DNA of 64,000 nucleotides, from assembly GCA_002633025.1 (NCBI GenBank), contig NMRB01000267.1:183811-247810 (forward strand), given 5' to 3'. The position numbers and the translations under genes are program-made. Below, piece after piece: positions 35,201 to 47,261 of this stretch. The notes below the pieces were generated by a model that worked only from the letters and a program-made list of their open reading frames with translations, had not been told where the DNA came from and made no database searches. Source of the stretch: Notospermus geniculatus. Lineage: Eukaryota; Nemertea; Pilidiophora; Heteronemertea; Lineidae. How positions within the stretch are numbered: position 1 is the stretch's first letter; each line of letters begins with the position of its first letter.

Positions 35201-38200
35201 CAGGTGATACGCTACCACACCCTTGTTGTACAGGAGCTTCTTTACCAAGCACTTATGATGTCTTTAGCCTGTTTGCTGAAGAGAGATGTAGACTCTTAGA
35301 TGCAGTGATTTTTGCTGGTTTCTATTTGCAATGCCCTGATAGACCAGCCCAACCCTTGTTGACGATCTTTAAGAACAGACAATGATGAGATCAGACTGTG
35401 TACGAATTTGACAGTTACTGTGTGCTCCAGCCTCCAGAGACTTTTCTCTGTGTAGGGTCGCGAGGCACATGAATCTCCACGACGGTGTGTAGGTAATTTT
35501 TTGCACCAACAATGCGGTTTATTTTCGTTGTTGACAAAATACGTTTGTCTATTAAAAGTGTCGAATACTTCTTAAGCACTATTTCACTATTCCCATTGCT
35601 TTCAATTAACTTAGGTCCTGGGCAAAGACCCTGAACTCGAAAGAAATTGACGTGGTGCTGTAACAATCCAGCGTGTGGCTTGAGCAGCTGCTGGGTCTTG
35701 TACAATGCATCATAAGTACGTGTACATGAAATAGGAACAATATGTAGTCCAAATCAAAACAAGAGATAATGAAAAAATGCACTTCATAGTATTACGATTG
35801 GTCAAGTCAAGTGGAGGATATCGTGGTGGAAAGGGACTTGTCGATTCTTAGCGATGTTTTTAAACTCTGAATCGAGGTTCAAGTAACAAGTGTACTGACT
35901 CAGCAACACTTGACATGCATTCTTGTGGGCAACGTGTTAAAGTTCATCCCTATGTCAACACTCGTGGGCCATGGCCGGTACGGACCTCATACCATTTCTT
36001 TGTTTCCTGAAATCTTTATTAATTTCTGGTGTGTAATATGCACATTAGAGTTTTCAAGTTGTCAAAAGTAAACAGCACCTTTAGTCATCTTTCACCTCCG
36101 AGGGCAACTTGTAGAGACCAGATCCATTGTTGCAAAGACAGTTATCTCTACCTGTTTCAATATTCGGCAATCACAATAGTCGAAGCCACGTGCATTTTGT
36201 TTTTTCCAGTGTTTAAGAAACCAGATCCAGTACCCCTCCCTTTGTTCGTAGTGCCTATCAATGGGAACTGAACTATTTGACAAGTGTTTGAGGTTTCAGA
36301 CAAAAATTGATTTAATGAAAAAAATTGAATATTCGTACTGAGGCGATGAAAGAAGACAATGCATCTGGGTTTAGAGACAGGTACTTTGTCGATGGAGATC
36401 GTGATAACAGATACGTGCTTTCTGCAGACACCTGTATTTCTTGAATTGTAATTGATGCATGGAGCCATTATCTGTGATGATCAGGGACCATTGACTTTGG
36501 TTTCAGGGACCATTGACTTCATTACAGTGGAGACTAAAACCACATGAATATTTCAACAAGAACCTCAGGAGCATAGAAGTCGTCACGAAAACAACAGAAG
36601 CAGTACTCAGCGAGTAACCTGATATGTTTCAAATAAAGCAGTGATAAGTTATACGAAAAATGCGTTACATAAAAAAAGATTGGCATCAGCTGAATTGCCG
36701 GGATAGGCAAAATGAACTACATGTATACATGTAGTTTCCATCTTGATGTTTGTAACTGATACTAAGCCGAAAGGTTGATGGACATGAAAAACCTTTATTG
36801 CACATACATAATATAGTACCTTCGATTTTCCCTTCTCTATGTGATTAATGAAGTTGACAGTGTGATACCACAATCATTCCCTCATTGAGAGCACCATCGG
36901 TGCCTCTTGGCCACCATTCAAATGACGTTTAATAACTCACTAAAACGCACCCTTGATATTACGATGAGCCACAACCAATCTTTAGGTGACAGGTTCTTAC
37001 GCTTTCCAATATTGGTACAGACTTGATGCCTGTAGCTTTTTTCATGGTCAGGGTTTCCAGTGAACGTACGCATCGCCATATGGTAAATGAGTCCAGTCCT
37101 TCAATCTCGACCCCTTGACTGATGTGGCTGTGCCGTCACCCAAACTTGCAGTCCTCAGCCACGTGTCGGAACATAAAGCCCGAGGAACGCTCGTGCGCGT
37201 GTCCGCGCGTGCGCAAAACCGTTCGTTGCAATGGTGGTAGATGTGTACTGGATAAACATTCATGTTTTGGTCCAGCGGTCTGCAGTGACGCGTCCCTACG
37301 ACCTACAAAGAAGTAAATCCTCATAGATACCGCCACGCGCTTTCTGTATCGCCATTGTGTCAGTATAAAAAGCGACTTGGATTCATTTTCCCGTCATGAC
37401 TTAATTACCACACTCAATTCTTGATACGTGCGGCTGATTTCGCTTTCATCAGCGGAGATTGTCAGCCCATCTCTGATGTACTTCTATATGTATTGTGGTA
37501 TATTCTCATCATTTCATGATAAAATTTCTCATAATTTTTTTCTTTTTTGTTGTTGTGCTAGTAAAAGTTTTGCGTACAGCCTGTCGTAGTCGATCACCGA
37601 TGCTGCTCTTACACAAGGTTAAGTACATGCTTATACAGTACTCTGGTCTGTATCCCGATCGGTGGCGATCAGTCGGTCGATTTTCTGAGTCCAGAAAACA
37701 GTGACAATTCCTGACCATGTAAAAAATCCGCGGGAATCGTGGATACCGTTTGATGTGCATACATGATATAAAAAAGCAATGAAACCATTCATTTTTTCAT
37801 TCACAGAACTCGCTATGAAATAATTAGTGTCATGCCTGTTTAATGTTATTGACCGACAATGCAAACAAACTTCATGAAATGCACTTCGCTCTATTCGTCA
37901 TTATATGCTAAAATATGCTAATGACCATTTGCACTAAAAGAGACTTATCATTCACTCAATATATTTCATTGATGATCTGAAATTAACGATGTTGTTTGCA
38001 ATATGCACGATATGTACCACGTCACTGTTTCATGTTTAGCGCATCGACAAGAGATAAATGATGTGTGATGCAGTCCTTCTCGTTTTGTGGCCACAATACG
38101 ACTTCGTTCGGGCGCCTGTGTTTAGGTATCTGGGGTGCGGTCCTGGTTCATTCGATATCAATGCATGAAAAGGATCCGTTCTGCTTCACTGTAACTTTGC

Positions 38201-38639
38201 CACACCGCCGGTACATCGTACAGTGCACACGTGCACGTTGTGTACGAATACTATGAACCCTGGTATGTTGAAATTGCATTAGTTTATGTCTCGGATTTTA
38301 CGATCTCGAGTCACTAGCCTGACGTACGTTGAATACTAGTGACAAGTTGTTGGGGCATCTGGTTTGTGTAAGGGGCTCTGAGCCACGTGGTCTGACGTAG
38401 TCATGTGACCACAATGACTATAAAATCTCCGCTTGATGCTGCTGAATTAAATAATTAATTGAATCATTGTGATGAGGCTTATTGGATTTCTAGTACGTGG
38501 TATACCTTGTCTAGTCACAAAGCGAAAGTATTTGGCCCCAAGCCAAATCTTACTTCACTTTCTGTTCTTTCGAATATTACAAGGCATCAGAGATTTTTTA
38601 CAATCATTAAGTATATTTATTTAAAGGAAAAGGAAAGGG
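32263..38639. other. No gene recognised
   Basis: Apart from the hairpin repeat at 34800-34890 and a short GGGACCATTGACTT repeat near 36485-36520, I see nothing. Frames at 32523-32768 and 33928-34188 have no recognisable domain. Confidence 0.45.
34800..34890 (-). repeat. Interspersed repeat with GACCCC/GGGGTC hairpin, copy 2
   Basis: The minus strand reads CTGAAGA, A, GACCCC, GGTT, GGGGTC, GAAA (34863-34836), followed by ATTCGCAAAATTTCTGG. The upstream part (CTTGAAAGTGCC) also matches the copy at 11026-11115. Confidence 0.65.
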
Positions 38640-38790
38640 AAAATTCGTCGAAATGTAGGTGTAGGTCATATTCGTCGAAATTGACCTCAAAGATGGCATT
38701 GTCAATATAAATATACATTGTTAACAAGAAATATGATTGTAGAACGAATTACATGTTGACTGCAAAAGATAAATGTAAATATGCTTGTCA

Positions 38791-38870
38791 AATTGATAAA
38801 TGGTTCGTTATAGCCGGTAAAAAATCTATGGGTGTGTCAAGCACAATACCTTGAAAGCTATAACCAATCT
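38791..38870 (+). repeat. Diverged single copy of the 90-bp repeat
   Basis: TGGTTCGTTATAGCCGGT, then GGGTGTGTCAAGCACAATAC and CTTGAAAGCTATAA, match the unit at 43895-44172. An upstream ATTCGTCGAAAT segment (38640-38690) also recurs before the triplet near 43772. Confidence 0.7.
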
Positions 38871-39082
38871 AACGAACATCTCAAGTGAATTGCAGACTAA
38901 CAGGCTAATGATATAAATATATGTAACCCAAGATACTTGATGTTGATACTTCAAGAACGTTCATCAAGTGTAGAAACAATAACATTCATTGGGCAACATG
39001 GCGTATTATGATACTTGCACTGACATAACAAACATGTGAATAAGCCCAATGCCATGCCAGGCTTTCCACAAAGTGGTATTAT

Positions 39083-39585
39083 CATAAAGAGATCAAACCC
39101 CTAAAGCAACCACTTGGTTTCCGACATTCTGAGAAAAACGTGATACCCAAAGAAATTTTCAATGAAACTTTCTCCAATTGTTTTATATGATAGCTATGGG
39201 TCTTCTCAATGATGTGTGAAAATTCCATACGATTCCATTCAGTAGTTCTTGTGATATGGAACATTTAGCAGCCAGTCCCCTTGCGCACAATGTGTCTCTC
39301 GGGTATCTGCTATACATTTAGATAGACTACTGTACATATGTACAGGGATGTAACCAACAGGTTTATCCAGCCCTGGCACCTTTATGAATTGGTCATTCTT
39401 CACCAATTTGGGCTCAGGCCTAGTGGATTGTTGGATGCTACGGCCACCAACCCAAATTTGATTAGAAATATTATTTTAACATGGAAATTAGGGTGATAAG
39501 AGCCATCTGGTGAGAAAAACTGGAACTCATCGGACAAGCACCAGCGTGTGCCCAAGTGGTTGCTTTAGGGGTTTGATGTCTTTAT
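39083..39585. mobile_element. Non-autonomous hAT-like element (503 bases) with 8-bp target duplication
   Basis: The ends are inverted over about 40 bases: left ATAAAGAGATCAAACCCCT..., right complement ATAAAGACATCAAACCCCT..., both continuing to CAACCACTTGG. Direct repeats GGTATTAT flank it at 39075-39082 and 39586-39593. An 8-bp duplication is characteristic of hAT transposons. The interior has no transposase; the short minus frame at 39082-39264 is incidental. Confidence 0.75.
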
Positions 39586-39593
39586 GGTATTAT

Positions 39594-42500
39594 CCATTAC
39601 ATGCATATAATAATCAGATCTGATTGGGTTTTCTGGGATTGTTCGTCACTCTGATTACAAAAACAAACCTCCCAAATCAGGACTTTTATGTCAAAGGTGA
39701 AATAAACGAGTTCATTTATGGAAAGGAATGTTGGTGACTGAATTCCATCGACACTTCGTCGCCCATGCTTTGTACTGTATCTTATGAAAGCCAAGGTCTG
39801 GCTTCTTTGACTGCTCGCAGTGTGGGCAGAGACTTTTTGCTTGTTGTTAATGGGCTCTATTGAAAAAAATGGCATTCTCATCTGTGTCTTCTTGTCAATG
39901 GGAGCCCCAACGAGAAATCAATTGATATTGCACTGAAGTAGCTGTTAAATTACCAGATCCAGTAGACGAAGGACTCTTGTGCAAATAAACCCATTAGTTA
40001 CCTGGGTTGATTTGTGTTGAGCACGGAACTTTCACACTTTTCAATTACATATTAAAATCTGCCGATAAATGACTCCGGTTAATATTTTATGAGGGAAAAT
40101 GCATGATTTGTCACATATTTCCTAGTAAATTGCGGATGTTATAATGATCATTGATATCTTGAGTATTCGAATTCCAACCCAAATTGTATGTGCTCGTAGT
40201 TATTTTGGTCGCAATGCTGTAGCCGGTTCCTGAGCATTGTTTGTCAGTCCGGTTTGTTTTGTTTTGTTTTAAAACTGTTTAAACATCTCCCAGGGCTCCC
40301 ACGGGTACCCGTAGGAAAAGAGACAATACTGATCTGAACACGGGGGGACTAGCACGTTCCCACGACAGAGCTCGTGTCCGGGGGGTTCCTGCCATTTTTT
40401 GCAACGTTCTCAAGTGCATCTCCAAACCACTTCACTTCCGCTTACTACTGTGAGAAACTACACCTCGTGCAGTGTTCCTAGCTCTGTAATAGGCGCTTTC
40501 GGTTTAGTAAAATGCAATTTTCTTTTCCAATTTGGTGACAACGACTTCGGTGCTCAGTTTTTTTCCCTATAGACAATGAACAACCTGCAGCTTGCGGTGC
40601 GTCTATACGGGAACTCGAACTTGTGATGACGAATCGACGGCACTCATCATCACCGGGTCAGTCTAATGAACCTCACACGTGACTTTATTATATCAACAAA
40701 AAGTAACACTGCCAGAAGAAGTGATCAAGGACTAGAGGGAGAGATTTGAAATTGTTCAACGCCACGTGTTTTGAGGACAACCAAGGCAAAATTGATTATT
40801 TTCCCAAGCAGGTAATGTGTACCAACACACGTCGGAATAAAACGAGATACAATTGATGATTCTCACATTAAACCACTACCAAAAGAGATTTATTGTTTTC
40901 AAAGATTACCCCAATTCACTTTCAATTCAAATGACCCGTTGCATTGTTCTTGTACCGTGTGCTGCATACTTATTTCGCAACGTGCATTAATTTTCGCCGA
41001 ATCTAATTAAATTATGTGGCCACAAGTTAAATATCATTTATAATTCAAGGTCCCACCGCATGGTAACTATGTGAGAAAATTATTTCGAGCGCCCCGGTCT
41101 TAGTATGCCAGTTTTTAAATTGCAATCTATGTACTCATTTTTAAACAGCGGGTGCTAGCTGTTGGTCGAGAAAAACATAAATCATTACATTGAAAACTTG
41201 TCAAAATGATAAGGTCAAACATTTGAAAAGGAGTGCTAAAGTTGCAATTGAGATGCAACTATACAACGTCTTATTGCTGTTCTTGGTATTTACAATAAAA
41301 CTGTCCACTTGAGTCTGGTCCAAGGATTGCACGACCCACTGCACTTTTTTCTCTGTCAGATAACGGGCTTTATTATAACTATGAGGTAGGCGTGGAGATT
41401 AAAAGTTCGTGGTTTCAGGCAGCTGAACAAAGGTTGAAGAGCAGCAGAGACCAGACTGAATGTAGCTCTTAGCAATAAACTCAGCTGATCGTATAATACA
41501 TACATTGAGACATAACCTAAGAAGACCCTAGTGGGGCATGCTATGAATATGAACAAACAAAAAATGACTTTCCCTAACCATTGAACATAATAGAGAACTT
41601 AAACTACAACAATGGCAACTCACGACAGATAATACGATAAAAGATATTCAATACGCATTGTTGTAGGAAACAAGTCTGTTGCATAGTCTTCCTTTTGTTA
41701 TATGCCATGGCATTGACCCTAGGATATCTTTTTTCAACAAAAAAAACACATGGCGAAAAATAGATCACCCAGCTGATTACATCAGGGTCTCCACACAATG
41801 GTGAGAAGAAAAGCGATAAAAAACGCCATATGTACACTTTTCGTTCGAGAATATTTTGTAACTCCATAGCCAATAGATATGACTTTGTTTACATGTGAGT
41901 ACAGTGACATGAGTGCCAGGCCACGTGCATCAGAGACTGCAAGAACAGCTTGCCCTCCATTTCCCGAAGGTATTACAAAATCGGAAAATTTCACCAAATG
42001 TTTAAAAATGCATCCCGCAAAGGCTAATCTTTTCATCCACCTTAAAAAGACACACAATAGGTTTTTAATGCGCCTTAAGATTTTGTGGGAAGTTTTCACC
42101 ATACCACAGAGATAAGAGTTTCTACAGATGATAATGGCCGCGGCCACTTCAGTGTTCAAAACCTTTAAGTCAGAGCCATCAAAACTCCTAAGACATTAGC
42201 CACAGAAAAGGCATATTTGATTTCATTGTATTTTTAATTGTTTATTAAACCAATTAACGATTGAAGACTGGGTTTGTGAGTATAGGTTTACAATATAGCC
42301 CCAGAGGAATTGGTCCTCCCATATGGTGGCGATACTGGTGCTACACCTGCTCGCCAAGATTTCAATGATTTTATTCAATGAAAAAACACGAGGCCAATTT
42401 GCCAGCAAGTTGTGCCATATCGTTATCCTTCAGTCACCAAAGTCCTTTTATTATCACCTCTCTGCATCTCTAAGCTGTCATGGGGGTAAGGAGAAAGGCA

Positions 42501-43770
42501 GAAAAAGTCGCACAGATGTAAGCTCAATGTGCACTCTCCATGGTCTACAAATAACCCGACACCTAATTATGGTCGGAGCCCAGGGCGAAACTACAGCCCA
42601 TTTAGAGTGCCCCCTGTCGGTGTAGCCTTGTTTTGGGGAACTTAACATCGCGGTAAGTGGCGAATTGAATATCATCACCCTTACACGGGCATTAGTCTTT
42701 ATGCAGCAGACGTGAACAATATGCGCCTCATGCCCTAGAGAAAGTGACCGCCATTGATTTTAGGGGAAGATGATCACGTAGAGATGGTTTTTGTCTGGAA
42801 GGGAGCTTGGCCATCCAAGCAATTACCCTAATCATTATCAACAAAGATATGCTCTTACCTTATGTGTTCATTTAAAATTATTTGCGGTTGGAGAAAAAAA
42901 ACTGTAAAAAGTTCCCAGTTTTTTTTCTTTGTGTTGTGTTGTTTTTTCTCGGCTTTCACATGCGGTGTTCTTATGGTCGCTCCGGACAAAAAGACCGAGC
43001 AACTCCCCACGGGGTTTTCGCTCATTACGACCTTAAGCGCCCGGTCATAATTGACGAGTGCTTGGATCATTTCGTTTTAATTCCTTGCACGCTTTGTTTT
43101 GAATTTTAAAAATATACAATAGGTGGTCTGTCGTATTTTTTTTCAGTTTGAAACATTTCTGGTCTGCCTGCAGCTTTGCTGGAACCTGGTTATAATAAAG
43201 AATACCAGTGTGTGTGCAGAGGCGAACACAACACTGGGCAGTCACGCAAAATATTTTCCACATTAATAATTCTGACAAAGCAACATTTGTTTTGTGTTTC
43301 GTCCAGAACAGCCAGGGGTGAAACTGCACGCCCTTGAAAACATCGCACCAGTAGAGCCATGATAGGTGAACTGTGCCATAAACCATCCAAGGATGGTGGT
43401 ACGAGCAGTATCACGAGACTCCCCCGGGTTTGTATCCTCATTAAAAGTTACAAAATGGGGGATCACAATTGTAAAAAAATTGCATAAAACTCATTAGCAG
43501 GCTTCGTGCCACGTTTTTTCATCATTTATTAATATAATATCATTACTAGCATTTTTGGTTGATATGGTCATAATTACCTTTCTTATTACGTGCTACTACC
43601 CAGTGCACCATTGAAAAAAAGACATGGGGTAGATCTGGAAATTGTATTGGCTTTCTACCTTCTGGTGGGGGTGAATATCTGTCCCTCAACTTTTGTACAA
43701 TCTTTATCATGTTTATAGTGTAAGTAAGCTTCGGCGAAATTTCCCCCGTGTATGTACAAGTATGTATGCC
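39594..43770. other. No gene recognised
   Basis: Frames of up to 125 residues (41782-42159, minus) lack domains and splice context. A GC-rich patch is at 40290-40400. Confidence 0.45.
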
Positions 43771-43894
43771 ATTATTCGTCGAAATCGGCCTCAACGTACG
43801 ATGTTGTAAGATTAATTAGACGTTTTATTAAATAAAATATGATTTAAGTAAAGAACAACTACTGAAGAGTAATGTAAAATGCCTATCAATAAAT

Positions 43895-44172
43895 ATTGAC
43901 GGCTGGTTCGTTATAGTCGGTGAAAACTGACAGATTGATGACTATATGGGTTTGTCAAGCACAATACCTTGAATAGCTATAATCATTGACGACTGGTTCG
44001 TTATAGTCGGTGAAAGCTGACAGATTGATGACTATATGGGTTTGTCAAGCACAACACCTTGAATAGCTATAATCATTGACGACTGGTTCGTTATAGTCGG
44101 TGAAAGCTGACAGATTGATGACTATATGGTTTTGTCAAGCACAATACTAGTACCTTGAATATATAGCTATAA
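43895..44172 (+). repeat. Three tandem copies of a 90-bp unit
   Basis: Units start ATTGACGACTGGTTCG-like at 43895, 43984 and 44074 and contain TGATGACTATATGGGTTTGT and AAGCACAATACCTTGAATAG. Single diverged copies lie at 38791-38870 and 49417-49505. Confidence 0.9.
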
Positions 44173-44855
44173 TTAAGTATAGATTGGCTAATGATGTAAC
44201 GAACTCCAGATAATGAGTGTGAAGACTATTCAATGTCCAGCTTATGTATAGACAAGGTCTTTCAAAGGCAGTTCTCTCTAGTATCTTTGCGGACTTCTCT
44301 TATCACGTATCTTTCAATACACAGGCATCTTCTAGCTTTGTGATTTGTTCTACTGCTGCACAAAAGCAATGACAGTACGGGATACACAGAACAAACCTGT
44401 TATTTGAGCAATTCACCTTATCTGCCATCTCAGTGAGGAAGTGTCTTCGGCATTCATTAAAATTGAAATCTGCCTCTGAAACTAAAGAGCAGACTTCGCT
44501 ATCTGTTGATTGTTTAATACCGACATTTACTTGTAATGATAGCTTGGCCCTGTATCCGATGTCAAAGAGAAATTAATGTAGTATTCCTCTGTGAATGGCC
44601 CCGCGTGCCGGCTCCTATGACGCGGAAGGGAGAGGGTCTTTGCGTTCTTTCAGGGTGTGTGCTGGGAATTGATACCCTGGTTTCAACTTTGTTGGACGCC
44701 AGTCCGTAAGTGGATACTACGGATGTCCTGGAGTGTCTCAGGAGGGACGGGTAGGGGTACAGACTGTAAGGACTGCGGGATCCAACGAAATGAACCATGT
44801 GTTTCTGGAAGTCGATGTTGATATAAATCATTTGCTAGAGCGGATAATAATCAAA

Positions 44856-47259
44856 CAGCACTCCAGCCTTTCTTCTACTTTTTGCGAACTTAGTGATGGA
44901 CTAGCTCAGAGTTGAGACAAAAACCATCCAGCGTCTTGACTGTTGCACTGTAATCCTATATGAATCCGATTTCAAATGTTAACGTCAATTGTTCCTTCGT
45001 TAAACAGTGCATCTGCTGGTTAGGTTATTGATTAACCCCGTATGATCATAAATCTTACTTCGGCATGATTACATGTATATCGAGGGAGAAAAATCGTTGT
45101 CATGTTGTTATATGAACCGTGTGCGAGAATTTGGAATAGTTTAGATTTGCGATCTGGATGTTGTTGACGTCTGTGTTCACAGTTATGAATAATATGCAAA
45201 TGAATATGCAGGTACAAGTGATCTAACAGAACAAGTTCATTATTGAGCTTGTAATTTTAATGTTTTGTCATATTCATATTCAAGAAATAATATACGATGT
45301 CGCGAAAAAGATAAAGAGATACTTCACTATTTTAACATGGGTAACTTTCATTTGTCAAATTGATGAATCCTGTCAAACACACAGAACGAATACATAAATA
45401 TGACAAACATCGATTTTTGTTTCTTTACTAAAGAACTGGGATTTGATTTCGTAACCACTAGTACATGTCCTCTGATGCACTGCTCTTTACAGCTGCAAGA
45501 GATTGTACAAAGGCTATTAGTGACTTGCCTTATGTTGCATAGAACCTCATGCTTTTTTACTTGGTGTAAAGAAACAAAGTAGGCTATTCTCACCATCATT
45601 GTCCAGCATCAATGCAGCAACGCGTTGATGTTCAAAGAAAGAAGGCATTTACAAAAAAATATGCACAAAAAGCAAAAAATCATTAATCTTACCACTATAG
45701 AAAGTTATCAATCTTCTTACTTCTCAACAAATTCGATCTGATTGTGATGGGCCGGCATATGTTTTCCATGTTGACTTTGCATTTTCCTTGATAGTACGTA
45801 AACATCAAACTTGTTATTTTTCAACTTGGGTCAATTTCACTTTTGTTCAACGAAATACCAAGGGGATGAAGAAAGGATTTATTATTCAGGGGGTCAGCCT
45901 TGTCGTTTAGAATTTCAGATAATGCTGTAGCACAACAATCGTCAACAAACGAAAGGGTTTTTTTCTTTTATTGAGTGCCCCGTGCAGCTTGATCTTCTTG
46001 GTAACCCACGATATCAGCTTAACCTCTGGTAAACTTATAATTGGGTATATCTAACTCCATTGGTAGAGGTCAAAAACAGCTGACCGATGTTTTCTAAGAA
46101 TGTTTGAGATTTTATTTGGCTTGAGAGGTTCCTAATTGACCAGTGTTATAAGAAGTAAGTCTCAGCCGCAGTGTTATTGTTGAGAAATTTCGGACTCCCA
46201 CAACTGATCTCACATGTTTTTGACAGATGTTTAAACGCCAAAAATTGGTCCTACATCCATCAAAGAAACAGTAACAATTTCATCCATAATTTAAAATGGC
46301 TTTTTCCACCAACAGTGTCACGATAATTAACGAGGCATTAATAAATGTACAACACCCACGATTCCATTTTGCAGCGTTTACCCGCTGAGTGCCATCCTAA
46401 TACAACAAAATAAAAGCAGAGAAAGAATGAGAAAAAAAATGAATGGGGGGGGGCTCAAAGCAGTGGGATGAGAATTAAAGGGGAAGTAGAAATTGCACCT
46501 TTTCAAGGATAGGCAATCTGACTGAAATAAGACTTTTAGGGCCATATTCATAAAGGGTGTTTAAGACTTAGACGCGTGTAACGTCGTCAAATGCGTGGTG
46601 GAAGTTACACGCGTCTAAGTCTTAAACACCCTTTATGAATTTGGCCCTTAATGTTTCAGTTAGACAAAGTTATTTAGTCTTTATGTCTTACAAACAGCAT
46701 TTTTAAAAACTTACTTAACTACATAAAAGAGTGTTTTACAGTTTGATTGATAAAAAGATGCTCGAATATCAGACAAGACGTTTAAACTGCACTTTCATGA
46801 GTCTGTCCTTTCGACAGTTCACTGCGTACATTTTGCTAGGATGATACAAGCGCGTGGCGGAGGTCGTATACGGACGAATCGGTGTCAAAATTGGGAATTT
46901 TCTCAACACGGACCCCTCTTCATCCGGACGAATAGCCAGGAGTTCAGGCATTCCCTATAGCAACCACCAACGGTATTCTAGACATCTGTTTTTTAAAGTT
47001 CTTAATACCACTCGTGCGTCCTTGATCGAAATGCCGTAGCACTGCCGTACAATGATGCTCTACTCGGTGTCTCATTGTTGAGACATACATTTGGAGAGGT
47101 GACATTCGTGCAGTTACCACTCCATTAATGAACCATTCGAATATACATTTCAATTATGAAAATGAGATTTGTCAAGCATTCGAATTTCGTGTGATACGAT
47201 TTGTTTCTGAATCACATTTTTTTACAGCGGTCTCGACTTAACCATAATACCACGACATA
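44856..47259 (+). repeat. Direct duplication of 2.0-2.4 kb, copy A
   Basis: This copy matches 47262-49275 from CTCCAGCCTTTCTTCTACTT to CACGACATA. It carries two extra segments absent from copy B: about 308 bases at 45030-45337 and the 109-bp MITE at 46539-46647. No gene was recognised. Short frames such as 46854-47039 are conserved only because the copies are nearly identical. Confidence 0.92.
46539..46647. mobile_element. 109-bp foldback MITE, Harbinger-like, TTA target duplication
   Basis: Two 44-base arms starting GGGCCATATTCATAAAGGG and ending in its complement, with one mismatch, enclose a 21-base loop. TTA flanks both sides (46536-46538 and 46648-46650). The sister duplication copy near 48660 has the uninterrupted site CTTTTAATGTTT, so the insertion and its 3-bp duplication are directly visible. 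The GGGCC end and 3-bp TWA target suggest the PIF/Harbinger superfamily. Confidence 0.88.
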
Positions 47260-47261
47260 CN

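Noticed and set aside
46854-47039. 61-residue frame found identically in both duplication copies (also 48871-49056)
   Set aside because: Identity follows from the recent duplication; no domain, splice or expression evidence.
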